64,000 nucleotides of DNA from Strigops habroptila (taxonomy: Eukaryota; Chordata; Aves; Psittaciformes; Psittacidae). Shown here piece by piece: positions 13,101-54,713 of the stretch (its first letter is position 1; each line of letters begins with the position of its first letter). Under the pieces are notes generated by a model, which searched no databases, had not been told where the DNA came from, and saw nothing but the letters and a program-made list of their open reading frames with translations. Position numbers and translations under genes: made by a program. Location of the stretch: the NCBI RefSeq assembly GCF_004027225.2, contig NC_044277.2:97771552-97835551 (forward strand), written 5' to 3'.

Positions 13101-16100
13101 ACTCGCAGGTCATTTTGTACCTGTGGGGCAGAGCGAGGTGAGGGGACGTGGAGGGGGTTCTGGGGGTGCCGGAGGTCGGGCTGGGCCGTACCGCAGGAGG
13201 AAGCGGTGGTAGGGCTGGCGATAGGCGAAGCCGGCGCGGCGCACACGGACGTTCTCCAGCAGCCCCAGGTAGGAGACCTGGTGCCGGCAGCGCTCCACGT
13301 CAAAGAGCGTCGGAGACTTCTGGTCGTTGGGCTTGATGCAGCGCACGTAGTAGGGCTCCTGTGGGGACACCGGTGGGACAGTGCTGTGGCGGCACCCGGC
13401 AGTGGCACTGAGCCCATGGGTGGCCTGAGCTGAGGGCCTAGGGGGCTATGGCACGCAGGGTGAGAATGCCTCGGACATGGGGACAGGAGGGCACAGTGGC
13501 CTGAAGACATGTCTGGGTGGCACAGGGACACTTTGCCTGGCTCTGGGGACATGCCTAGCTAGCGTGGGGACATGTCAAGCTGTCACAGGGACATGCCAGG
13601 CTGACTTAAGGACATCTTGGCTGGCTGGTGACATGCCAGGTTGGTACAGGGACATGCCTGGCTGCCCTGGGACATCTTGGCTGGCTCAAGGACATCTTGG
13701 CTGGTTTAGGGACACGCCTGGCTGACACAGGGACATCTTGGCTGGCTTGGGGACATGTTGGTTGCCTAGGGACATGCCTGTCTGCCTCAAAGACACCTTG
13801 GCTGACTTGGGGACATGTCAGGCTGGCTCAAGGACATCTTGGCTGCCTGGGGACATGCCCATGTGTCTTGGGGCCATGCCCAGCGGCCACAGGACATACC
13901 TAGATGGGTTGGGGACGTGCCTAGCAGCCACGGGGACATGTCAAGTTGGTGTGGGGACATGCCTGGCTGTCCCCAGGCCCCTACCTTGGAGGCGAGGTTC
14001 TCCACCAGGGCCACGATGGAGTTCTTGAAGAGGGTGCCAGTGGTCAGGGGGCGCTTGGTGACCTCGGTGATGCTCTGCTCGCCATCAGGCCACATGGCAC
14101 GCAGCACAGGGTCCACACTGGGGGATGGTGTTGGTGTGGGGCTGGCAGCACCGGGCACCCCACTTCTGCCTCACGGCTGTGCCATCAGCCCCACAGCTGC
14201 GTCTCCAGCGTTCCCAACCTGTTGTAGAAGAGCCGTTTGAAGTCCTGGAAGAGCGTATCCTTGTTCTTGTCCAGGAACCCCTCCACCGAGTACCTGAGGG
14301 AGGAGGACGTCATGCTGGGGATGGTTGTGGGCCGGCTCCCAGCTCCATGCTGAGGTGACATGTGGCCCCAACACCCCCTATAGTCCCATGGTCCCAAGTG
14401 GACCCCCATAGTTCCCCCACTCCCTCCCAATGTACCCCATAGTTCCTCGTGATCCCCACAGCCTGAGGATCCCCTGTGACCCCAAATCACCTCCCACAGA
14501 CCCTCAAGAGCCCCCTCCATGCTCCCCCATGGTTGTCTAAGGCCCCATGGTCAACCACAGACCCCCAAGAACCTTACAGGCCTATGATCCCAAATGGCCT
14601 CCCCATGCTCTCCCAAAGCCCTCCATTGTGCCCCACAGCCCCATGGCCACCCAATGCTACCCATAGCCTACCGTGACCCCCTCACATCCCCCCAGCTCCC
14701 CCCTCACGTGACATCTCCTGCGTAGTGCTTGATGCGGAAGTCCCGGTTGAACTCCATGGTCTTGTCTGTGGGGCAGAGCTGGGGGGCAGGGGGGTGTCAG
14801 CTCCACACTCAAGGACCCCCCTCGCTCCTCCTGACCCCACCCCCCCCGAAGCACCTTGCGGCTGGTGTAGTGGGGGTGGTGGCCCAGGCGGGTGTCCATG
14901 GAGGCGAGGAAGAGGTGATCGGTGACTGTCCCTGCAGCCAGGCAGGCCTCATCCAGCAGCGCCAGGATGCCGTGGTGGGGCTGCTCCACCAGCTCCACAA
15001 TGGGCTCGTTGCTGAAGTACTCGATCTAGTGGGGGCGGGGAAAGGGGTGGGCACCCCAAATTGGCTCCCCCCAGCACCCTGATTTGCCCCCACGCACCCC
15101 AAGTCTTGTCATGCCAGCTGATGGCATCCATGTGTCCCCTGTGTTCCCACCACGCTCTGCCAGGTGATGTCCACCAGGTCCCCCTCATGTCTCCCCAAAG
15201 CCCCTCACCTTCTGCCAGGTCATGCCCCCACATGTGCCGCCAGAGCTCCCAATATTCTAACAGGTGATGCCACCCATGTCCCCTCCATGTCCCCCTCCCC
15301 CCCCAAGCCCCTCGTGCTCTGCCAAGCAATGTCTCCCCCATGACACCCATGTTCCCTCACGGCTCCACTGTCTCCCCGTGACCCCTCATGCTCTGCCAGG
15401 CAATGCCCCCCTGTCCCCCAAGCTCTGCCAGGTGATGCCACCATGTCCCCCCCATGTCCCTTACGCTCTGCCAGGTGATGCCCTCCCGCTGGTACTCGGC
15501 CTGCTCCTGCCGCAGGATCAGCTCAATGAAGAGCTGCTGCAGCTTCTCGTTGCAGTAGTTGATGCAGAACTGCTCGAAGCTGTGGGCAGGGGGTCAGGGT
15601 CAGGGCGGCCCCACCAGCTGCCCCCTGCCCCCAATGTCCCCTGTGCACCCCCCAAACTGCATGGCCCCCCTGCTCCTGTCCCCTTGCACATGTCCCTTGG
15701 GCATCCTCCCAAGCCCTGTTCCCTCTTTTACTTCCCCTGGTCCTGCCACCTTCACGTGTCACTCCCAAACCCTGTCCCTTCCCAGTGTCCCTCTCAAGCC
15801 GTGGCTCCTCCATGAGTCCTCTCCTGGGTCTCTTTCTCACATCCCTCCTGGGTCCTGTCACCTCCGTGGGTGCCTTGTCCCCTTCCACGTCTCCCTTGGG
15901 CACCTTCCCTCTCCATGTGTCTCTCCCAAGCCCTGTCCCCTCCCCTGAGTTCACCAGGGGTCCTGCAACCTTCATGTGTCTCTCCCAAACCCTGTCCCTT
16001 CTTTGAGTCCCCCCTGGGTCCTGTCACCTCCCTGTGTCCCCATGCTCTCCCCAACCCCTGTCCCCTCCAGGTGTCCCTCCCAGGCGTCTCCCACCCCGTC

Positions 16101-19100
16101 CACACATCCTTCTCATCCCCAACCCCGCACCTCATCCCTCCCACGTCCTGTCCCTCCCCATGTCCCCTCCGGGCCACGTCACCTGTTGGTGTCGAAGATC
16201 TCGAAGCCGTAGATGTCGAGCACGCCGATGACCGTGCTCTTACCATGCACACGTGCATCGTACCCGCGGGCAGCGATGCCGGCGTTGATGCGCCCCACAA
16301 TCCAGCAGAAGAGCCGCTCATAGATGGCCTGAGGACAAGGACAGGGTGATGGGGACCCAAAAGTGCTGGTACGGGAGGGGGGGGCTGGCACCCATCCCCC
16401 TGAGTCCCCCCCTACCTTGGCACACGCATCGCGGGCGTACGCGGCCTCCTTGGGGCTGTGGACCTTCTCGATGAGCTCCCCGGCGCCGGCCGCCACAGTG
16501 CGGGTCAGCAGCGCCCGGCGCAGGCTCTCAGGGGCCGTGGCCGTCAGCTCAGCCAGCACCGAGACCCCCGACGTGTCCTCCACCAACGTCGTCTCATCCT
16601 CCTGTGTGAACCTGAGGTTGCCCTGGGGAGGGACACGTCTTGTTGGGGTGTGGACGGTGAGGGCAGACACCCGGCAGCACCTGGAAAGGGGCCGGGGTGT
16701 CCTGGCACCAGCAACTCCCGTGCCAGGGGCTGTGCTGGGCCTTACAGGGCTGTATTGGTTTGTATCGGGCTGTGCTGGGATGTACTGGTTTGTACATCAC
16801 TAGTTTGCATTGGGCTGAGTTGGGCCCTACACAGTTGTACTGGTTTGTACCGGGCTGTACAGGTTTCTACTGGTCTGTGCTGGTTTGTATCAGGCTGTGC
16901 TGGACTGAACAGGTTTGCACTGTGCTACGCTGGTTAGTATTTGGCTGGGCTGGCCCCTACAGGGCTGTACTGGTTTATACTGGTTTGTATGGGGCTGTGC
17001 TAGGCCCTATAGGTTTGCATTAGGCTGTACTGGTTTGTACAAGGCTATACTGGTTCATACTGGGCTATAACAGTTCACATTGGTCTGTGCTGAGCCCTAC
17101 AGGGCCATACGGATTCATACTGGGCTGTGCTGGTCTACATTGGGCTACACTGGTTTGCACTGGGCTGTACTGAGCTACACTGGTTTAGTATTGGGCTATA
17201 CTGGGTGGTGCTGGGCCATGCTGGTTTGCACTGGACTGAGCTGGGCTGTGCTGGTTTGCATCGGGTCAGGCTGCACTGCACCGAGCAACACTGGTTTCAG
17301 CAGAGCAGAGCTCTGCTGGTTTAAACGTGTCCTTACTTGTTTGCACTGGTCTGTACTGGGTAGTGTGGGGCCACCCTTATCTGCCCGGGGCTGCACTGGT
17401 GTGCCTGGGGCCAAAGTGGTGCAGAGGGGCACAGCATGTGCTGGTGGTGGCCTCACCAGGTGCAGGATGGCAGCCAGGATCCGGCGCACGGAGCCCAGCT
17501 CCTCCGCGGAGAAGCCAATCACGGCCATCGCCTCCTCCACTGCCTGGTAGCCGGATGCATCGTCTGTGCAGGCCTGAGGCCAGGGGGATGGTATGAGAGG
17601 CTGGCACCCCGCTCGCTGGCCCCCCTCGTCCCCTCCTGCCATCCCCCCCCAGCCCCACTCACGTCGCCCTGGGCACCCTCCTGGGTGTAGCGGTAGGTGC
17701 CGGGGTCCCGGCAGAGGTGCAGCGAGGTCAGGAGTGTTGCTGGGGCGCCCAGCAGCAGCTGTGGGGAAAGAGGGTGTCAGCACCAGTGCCATTCGTGTGT
17801 CCCCACGTCATCCATCCCAACCTGCCCCATCTGCCACCATCCCACCTCACCTGTCCCATTCTGTCCCATCCACCCCATTTCACCCATCCATCCATCCATC
17901 CCATTCCATTCCATCTTATCCTTCCCAACCCCATTCCACCCATCCTGTTCCATCGCAACCATCCCATCTGCCCTGTCTCATCCATCCCAACCCCATCCCA
18001 TCTTTCTCATGCCATCCATCCTGTCCCCATTCCATCCCACAAATCCTATCCCAACCTTCTCATCCCACCTATTTCATCCATCCCACGCCAACCTTCTCGT
18101 CCCATCCATCCTGTCCTCACCCCACAGATCCCATCTCATCCATCCCTTCCCCATCCCATAGATCCCATCCCACAGATCCTATCTGTCCCAACCCAACCTT
18201 CTCATCCCATCCATCCCATCCCAGGTTCACCTGGTAGAAGGCGTGGAAGTTCCTCTCTCCTGGCTGCTGCTGGAGGACTCGGGACTGGAAGACGGAGCAG
18301 GGAGGTGGGTGCCATGCAGAGCCCCCATGGGAGCAGCGTTCCCATGGGAGCAGCGCCCACCCGTCTGTGCCCAGAGGCACCTCACCTTCTCCAGGAGGTA
18401 GTTGTGGATGTGGCCGCCAGTGGGGTCACCCTTGAAGTCGAAGTTGATGTCCATGTACTTGCCGAAGCGGCTGGAGTTGTCGTTGCGGTTGGTCTTGGCA
18501 TTGCCGAAGGCCTCCAGGACGCAGTTGGACTTGAGCAGCACATTCTTCACCCTCGGTGGGGCAGCACAGCACAGCTGCAGCACCACTGATGGCCCGCGGG
18601 CCCCACACACCACCCGTACGGCCTTGGAGTGCCCCAAGCTCCCCACACCATCCCACAGGCATGGGGCACCACTAGAGCCCTCCAGGGCCACCCCATGTGC
18701 ACAGGGCACTCCTAGTCACCCCAGCCCATCACTACATCCATGGAGCACCTCAGTCCCCGCACACCATCCCTGTGTGGATGGGGTCCCCCAAGCTCTCCGC
18801 AGCTTCCCTATCTGTTTGGGGCACCCTCATCCCCCTACACCTTCCCTATGGGCAAGCAGCACCCCAGAACCACCCTACGGGCACAGCACACCCCAATCCC
18901 TCCACACCATCCCTATGGGCACAGGTCACCCCAAGGTGCCCCACCACCACGCGAGAAACATGGGGCACCATGGTTGCCCTACACCATCCCTACAGACACG
19001 GGACACCCTGGTCTTCCCCACTGCATGGGCCTCCTCCCAGCCCTGGGCTGGTGGGTCCCAGCACCCACCCCACCTCTCACCAGCACCATGGGGCTGGACC

Positions 19101-20192
19101 CACCTCTCCACCTCAGCGCGCTGGGTGGGGTTAGTGATGGCAGCTATATACTGCATGATGTACTTGCTGGCCTCTGTCTTGCCTGCCCCGCTTTCACCTG
19201 GCAGCGAGGGAAGGGGCTGGGTGACGGCACCCACCACTCCAGGGTGCCCGTCACCCAAGGGTGCCCCAGCCCTACCTGAGATGACAATGCATGTGTCCTT
19301 GGCGCGGCGCTTCATGGCCTTGTAAACAGCATCGGCGAGGGCAAAGAGATGGGGCGGGCGCTCGTAGAGCTCACGGCCACGGTAGCGCTCCACCATGGGC
19401 GGCCCGTACAGCGCCAGCGTCCGGTACGGGTTCACTGCCACCACCACCTCCCCGATGTAGGTGTAGATGCGGCCCTGTGAGAACCTGCGCAGAGGGGCAG
19501 CCATGGGGCAGAGGCTCAGGGAGGCATCCTGTGCAGTGCTGTGCTGTGAGACGGCACACTGAGAGGTGTAGTGCCATGGGGCAGGACGGTGCTGTGGGGT
19601 TGCACCATGGCAGGTGCTGTGCCACGGAGCAGGGTGGCACCCTGCAGGATGCTGAGCTATGGGGTGGGATGACATCCTGTGCGGTGCTGTGCAGCAAGGC
19701 AGCATCCTGCAGGGTGCCATGCCGTGGGGCAGGATGCACACCCTGCGGAGCACCCTGCCATGCGGCAGGATGTTTCCCCTTGGCGCCCAGGGGATGAGCA
19801 TCACGCTATGGAGCAGAGCCCGCCACTCTACCCGCAACCATGGGGCTGGGCGGTGCCGTGGGGCAGCGGCTCTTCCTGTGGGCAGCACCTGCAGGCACAG
19901 GCAGGAAGTGCAAGGGGGCCCGTATGGATGTGCACAGACCGGCCCCCCCCCCCCACCCCATAACCCCACAGCAGCCCCCTAACCAGCTCCAGGGCACTGG
20001 ACTGTGCCTTAGTTTCCCCCTGCCACAGCACAGCCCCACCCAGATGCTTCCCGCAGTGCCCGAGTCTGGGGTCCCCCCTCCCCAGTGCCCCCTGTACCGC
20101 AGGCGTAGGTTCTCCAGGAACTGCTCCATGGTCACCTCATCCAGGAGGACGAAATCGGCTTTCCCGAATTCGGGACCCTCCAGCTCCGCCAT
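10200..20192 (-). CDS. MYO1G: MYO1G, unconventional class I myosin, complete (1007 aa)
   Basis: Twenty-two coding exons: 20192-20098, 19484-19276, 19197-19104, 18551-18386, 18284-18231, 17758-17663, 17573-17457, 16622-16416, 16328-16183, 15579-15465, 15025-14855, 14778-14708, 14293-14219, 14117-13985, 13358-13192, 13120-12913, 12433-12210, 11779-11635, 11535-11431, 11348-11235, 10591-10437 and 10356-10200. All phases close, giving 1007 residues against about 1018 in human. The start [20 protein letters not shown] matches MYO1G rather than MYO1D. Motor motifs: P-loop GESGAGKT at residues 102-109 (split by an intron), switch I NSSRFGK near 158-164, and switch II DIYGFE at 384-389. The IQ neck is around 700-740 and includes [16 protein letters not shown]1 tail binds acidic phospholipid and ends [11 protein letters not shown]1G is an actin motor of the haematopoietic plasma membrane. 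Introns are mostly minisatellites. It is divergent from CCM2, as in human 7p13. Confidence 0.95.
10660..11035. repeat. Minisatellite in MYO1G intron (between exons 20 and 21)
   Basis: Imperfect copies of 'ggtggggacagcatggcatg' and 'ggtcagcatggtagggacag', roughly 20-40 bp apart. The array fills most of the 10592-11234 intron and opens spurious frames on both strands. Confidence 0.8.
11805..12180. repeat. Minisatellite in MYO1G intron (between exons 17 and 18)
   Basis: Short-period repeats of 'cccacattccagtcccac' and 'catccccatccc' fill the 11780-12209 intron. The array is pyrimidine-rich on the plus strand. Confidence 0.8.
12600..12900. repeat. Degenerate repeat in MYO1G intron (between exons 16 and 17)
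   Basis: Repeated 'ccatgccc', 'ccccatgcc' and 'cccagcacacc' words at irregular 10-20 bp spacing. Confidence 0.65.
13490..13980. repeat. About 20-bp minisatellite in MYO1G intron (between exons 14 and 15)
   Basis: About two dozen imperfect units such as 'ggggacatgcctggctg' and 'aggacatcttggctggct'. The array ends immediately before exon 14117-13985. Confidence 0.85.
14340..14700. repeat. Low-complexity tract in MYO1G intron (between exons 12 and 13)
   Basis: Loosely repeated 'ccccatagttccc', 'ccccatg' and 'cccaaatggcc' words. It is more degenerate than the arrays in neighbouring introns. Confidence 0.45.
15060..15460. repeat. Degenerate tandem repeat in MYO1G intron (between exons 10 and 11)
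   Basis: Recurring 'gctctgccaggtgatg' and 'ccccccatgtccc' words. The sequence resembles the end of the following exon (ATCACCTGGCAGAGC read on the minus strand), so the array may have grown from the exon border. Confidence 0.6.
15590..16180. repeat. Higher-order tandem repeat in MYO1G intron (between exons 9 and 10)
   Basis: Repeated 'tctctcccaaaccctgtccc', 'gggtcctgtcacctcc' and 'ccatgtgtc' blocks, with copies returning roughly every 60-80 bp. The array fills the 15580-16182 intron. Confidence 0.75.
16725..17405. repeat. Minisatellite in MYO1G intron (between exons 7 and 8)
   Basis: About 680 bp of imperfect 'tgggctgtactggtttgtac' units with 10- and 20-bp sub-periods. It is the largest array in the gene and fills most of the 16623-17456 intron. 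Confidence 0.85.
17800..18225. repeat. (CATCC)-type satellite in MYO1G intron (between exons 5 and 6)
   Basis: Variants of 'catcccat' and 'tccatcccatccca' interrupted by 'aaccttct' and 'gatcccat'. The array runs up to the splice donor of exon 18284-18231. Confidence 0.8.
18600..19080. repeat. Degenerate tandem repeat in MYO1G intron (between exons 3 and 4)
   Basis: Repeated 'cacaccatccctatgggcac' and 'caccccaa' blocks roughly 40-60 bp apart. Confidence 0.65.
19500..19860. repeat. Tandem repeat in MYO1G intron 1
   Basis: Imperfect 'gtgccatggggcaggatg' and 'ctgtgcagtgctgtgc' units of about 20-30 bp next to exon 19484-19276. Confidence 0.7.
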
Positions 20193-20430
20193 GCCGTGGC
20201 ACCCACTTCCCTTCCTTCTCCCCTCTCCCCAAAGCCACGCCGGCTTCCTGCACCACCAACCGCCGCGCAGGCGCGCCAAGTACCCGGCGTCACCCAGGGT
20301 GACATCCTTGGAGACACCCAAATTTGGGGGGGTGGTGACTCCCCACCACGCCCATCCCTTGGGACACGGTTTTGGGGGATGCGGGGGGATGGTTGCTGCT
20401 CACATCACCACAGCCGGGAAAACCCGGTCA

Positions 20431-20436
20431 TTTATT
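20431..20436 (-). terminator. Polyadenylation signal AATAAA (SNHG15-like locus)
   Basis: 'tttatt' on the plus strand is AATAAA on the minus strand. It lies about 136 bp inside the proposed last exon that starts at 20572 and upstream of the MYO1G start. Confidence 0.45.
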
Positions 20437-20660
20437 AAGACGTTGTTGGTCGGCATCGCCGTGTTCTCATCCCAGTGTTCCCAGTTAAACCCCCAGGGTA
20501 ACTGTGGAGCTCTGGGAATGATGTGCCCAAGGTGAAGGTCAGCGGAAAGGGGACCCCCACGCTGGTATCCAACTGGAAGAAAAGGGGGAAAATCATTAGG
20601 ATAATGGCGCTAATGAGCTCTGCTGGTGGCTCCAAGCCTCTGGAATCCGAATTTCACGGC

Positions 20661-20711
20661 TCCACTCATGCTTATCACGGTGCAAGCTTATCCACTCATG
20701 CAAGCACGGTG
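20661..20711. repeat. 30-bp tandem duplication with adjacent hairpin
   Basis: 'tccactcatgc' occurs at 20661-20671 and 20691-20701, and 'cacggtg' at 20676-20682 and 20705-20711, so a unit of about 30 bp is duplicated. 'gcaagcac' at 20700-20707 pairs perfectly with 'gtgcttgc' at 20717-20724 around a 9-nt loop. It lies in the proposed intron of the non-coding transcript. Confidence 0.6.
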
Positions 20712-21716
20712 AACCTGTGCTTGCCACCATTCCCCATTCTGACTTTTACCCAAAAAACCATTCCCAGCAAATCCCAGCAACCAAAAATCCTCCTTACCGA
20801 GGCTGTCAGCCAGTTTTCCTGGTGGCTTTCCCCAAAAATCTCTCAGATTTTCCACCTGGAATGAAAGAAATAGAAAAGATTTGGACTCAGGATAAGGAAA
20901 AGTTGAAGGTTTCATGTTTAATCCACTGCATCCACACGGCTCCTTGTATCCGAGAGGGACTGGGCAGAGCTTCTGCTCAGATGTTGAACTAATGGGAATA
21001 ATTCAGTCCCTGGGATCACGTGCGTGGGACTTCCGAGCTTCCCGGTGTCATCTGAACCTGCCCTGGGCACAAATCCCATGGGCACAGCCCCACAGCACAG
21101 CTCTCCAGTGGGATTTCAGCCTCTTGTTTGATGGCTAAAGGGGTTTAGCAGCGATGGCTGCACATAATCCAACTTCGTACAGTAATGGGATGAGCGCAGG
21201 ACATGCCCCCCACCCAGGACAGGGAGCGGTTGCCCATAAATGCCTCCGGGATGCAAGGATGAGACTCTCCATCCCCCCATGCCACTGCTCTCCCATGGAA
21301 TTCCATCCTGAGAGACTCATTTGGCACCTAATGAAGCGATCAGCAAACCCCAACTCACAATTAATGACAGCTCCAGGCCCGTTGAACCAATCCTCTCACT
21401 TCCAGCGTCTTCCTGCACCCATCCTGTGCATCACCCGAGCGGGAGCCTGGAACGGGAGAAGGCAAAACCGGCCTCAGCGGCTGCTCCTGCCCACAGGCTG
21501 GGGGCGCCCCCCGGGCACGGCGTGTCCGGGATATCTATAACCGCCCCCCGGAGAGGGCGGGGAGAGGCCTCAAACCGTCCCGGGTTGCTCTGGCAAGCGC
21601 TGTAGGAACGGCGGGGGCCACGCCAGGCCCCCCCACGCTGGAAGGCTTGCGGAGGGGGCACCGCGCACCGCGGGCCCCGGGGACCCCCGCTCCCCCCGGG
21701 TCAGACCCCACGGAGA

Positions 21717-21735
21717 ACTACCCTTCCCGGCATGC
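21717..21735 (+). promoter_or_regulatory. ZNF143/Staf-type site (SBS)
   Basis: ACTACCCTTCCCGGCATGC differs at three positions from the SBS consensus ACTACAATTCCCAGCATGC. Such sites are typical of bidirectional and snRNA/snoRNA-host promoters. Confidence 0.55.
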
Positions 21736-21936
21736 ACCGCGCCCCACAGCACCTCACGGCAGCGGAGCTCGGTAAGGGAGAAGCGCCTCGCCCGGCGCCG
21801 CCCCGAGGAGCCCCCGCTCCGTGCCCGGTCCATGAGGAATGGTATCGGCGGCGGATGGCGGCGGATACAGGGGGGCCACGCCGTCCTCTCTCCCCGCCGC
21901 TGCCGCCATGGCTGAGAACGGAGCCTCGCCGGCGTA

Positions 21937-21944
21937 TGACGTCA
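21937..21944. promoter_or_regulatory. CRE palindrome TGACGTCA (first copy)
   Basis: Full-length palindromic cAMP-response element inside the CpG island, about 640 bp upstream of the CCM2 start codon. Confidence 0.6.
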
Positions 21945-22000
21945 CTGCGGGACGTCGAGGGACAGCGCCACCTGGCAGGGCGGGAGCGCCGGAGGGGTCA

Positions 22001-22010
22001 GCGCATGCGC
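22001..22010. promoter_or_regulatory. NRF1 site GCGCATGCGC (first copy)
   Basis: Perfect palindromic match to the NRF1 core. A second copy is at 22266-22275. Confidence 0.55.
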
Positions 22011-22265
22011 GGAAGCGCGGCCGCCGCTGCTGGGCCCAGCGCCCAGGCCCGGCTCCTCGCTGCCGCCGCCGCAACGGAACGAGGCCGGGAACGGCGCCGC
22101 CCGCCCCTGCCGGGGGCTCGGCCGCCCGGAACAGCTCCGTAGGGCGCCGGGGGCTGGCGCGGCCATGACGAGGGGCGGGGCCACGTGGCGGCGGGTTGGC
22201 CTGGGGGCGTGGTCATGTGGATGGGCGGGGCTAAGGTCGGTGGGCGGGGCTTAGCCACCTGGGCA

Positions 22266-22275
22266 GCGCATGCGC
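22266..22275. promoter_or_regulatory. NRF1 site GCGCATGCGC (second copy)
   Basis: Second perfect NRF1 palindrome, 39 bp before the CRE-centred palindrome. Confidence 0.55.
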
Positions 22276-22306
22276 GGTGCATCGCTATTCCCCCGCGGCG
22301 GGTCGG

Positions 22307-22328
22307 GGAGGACTGACGTCAGTCCTCC
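22307..22328. promoter_or_regulatory. 22-bp perfect palindrome centred on a CRE
   Basis: The two 11-bp halves (ggaggactgac / gtcagtcctcc) are exact reverse complements and enclose TGACGTCA at 22314-22321. It lies about 50 bp upstream of the YY1 motif. Confidence 0.65.
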
Positions 22329-22370
22329 GTGCGGAGGGCGGGGCGCGGTGCACGCCGGGAAGCCGCCGCC

Positions 22371-22382
22371 CAAGATGGCGGC
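22371..22382 (+). promoter_or_regulatory. YY1 site CAAGATGGCGGC near the CCM2 start of transcription
   Basis: Exact match to the extended YY1 consensus in the orientation usually found just downstream of transcription starts. This suggests that CCM2 transcription begins at about 22340-22380. Confidence 0.6.
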
Positions 22383-22582
22383 AGGATTGAAAAGTTGTTG
22401 GTGTCGCTGAGGCGGGTCCGGGCGGGCTGCGGCCGCGAGCGGGAGCCGGGCCTCGGGCGGCGCCTATGGTCGCTGCCACGCCGTGAGCCCGGGCTCCTGG
22501 GCCCCGCCGCGCACCGAGCACCAGCGAGCACGGCCGCTGCGGGGATGCCCCGTGGGGGGCCGGGGCCGCCGCCGCCGGAGAC

Positions 22583-54713
<32,131 letters not shown>

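Larger units (their letters stand above)
20410..21510 (-). ncRNA. Putative spliced non-coding transcript, SNHG15-like by position
   Basis: Seen directly on the minus strand: a strong acceptor (pyrimidine tract then CAG) giving an exon from 20572 to about 20410 with AATAAA at 20436-20431; an upstream 58-bp exon at 20855-20798 with acceptor TTTCTTTCATTCCAG and donor GTAAGG; and a further donor GTGAGAG at 21399. A TATA-like TTATAGATA lies at about 21542-21530. No protein-like frame connects the exons. In mammals the interval between MYO1G and CCM2 holds SNHG15, a minus-strand host of the H/ACA snoRNA SNORA9. I infer a counterpart here, but I could not place the snoRNA. The exon chain between 21399 and 20855 is unresolved. 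Confidence 0.35.

Noticed and set aside
13477-14240. Overlapping frames on both strands in the MYO1G intron
   Set aside because: These are translations of a ~20-bp minisatellite and change unit with frame. No coding signal is present.
21908-22168. 87-codon frame with a perfect GCCGCCATGG context in the CpG island
   Set aside because: Composition is what any CpG island gives (Arg/Ala/Gly/Pro), there is no family resemblance, and the NRF1 and CRE motifs fall inside it. It could be an alternative first exon but nothing supports that.
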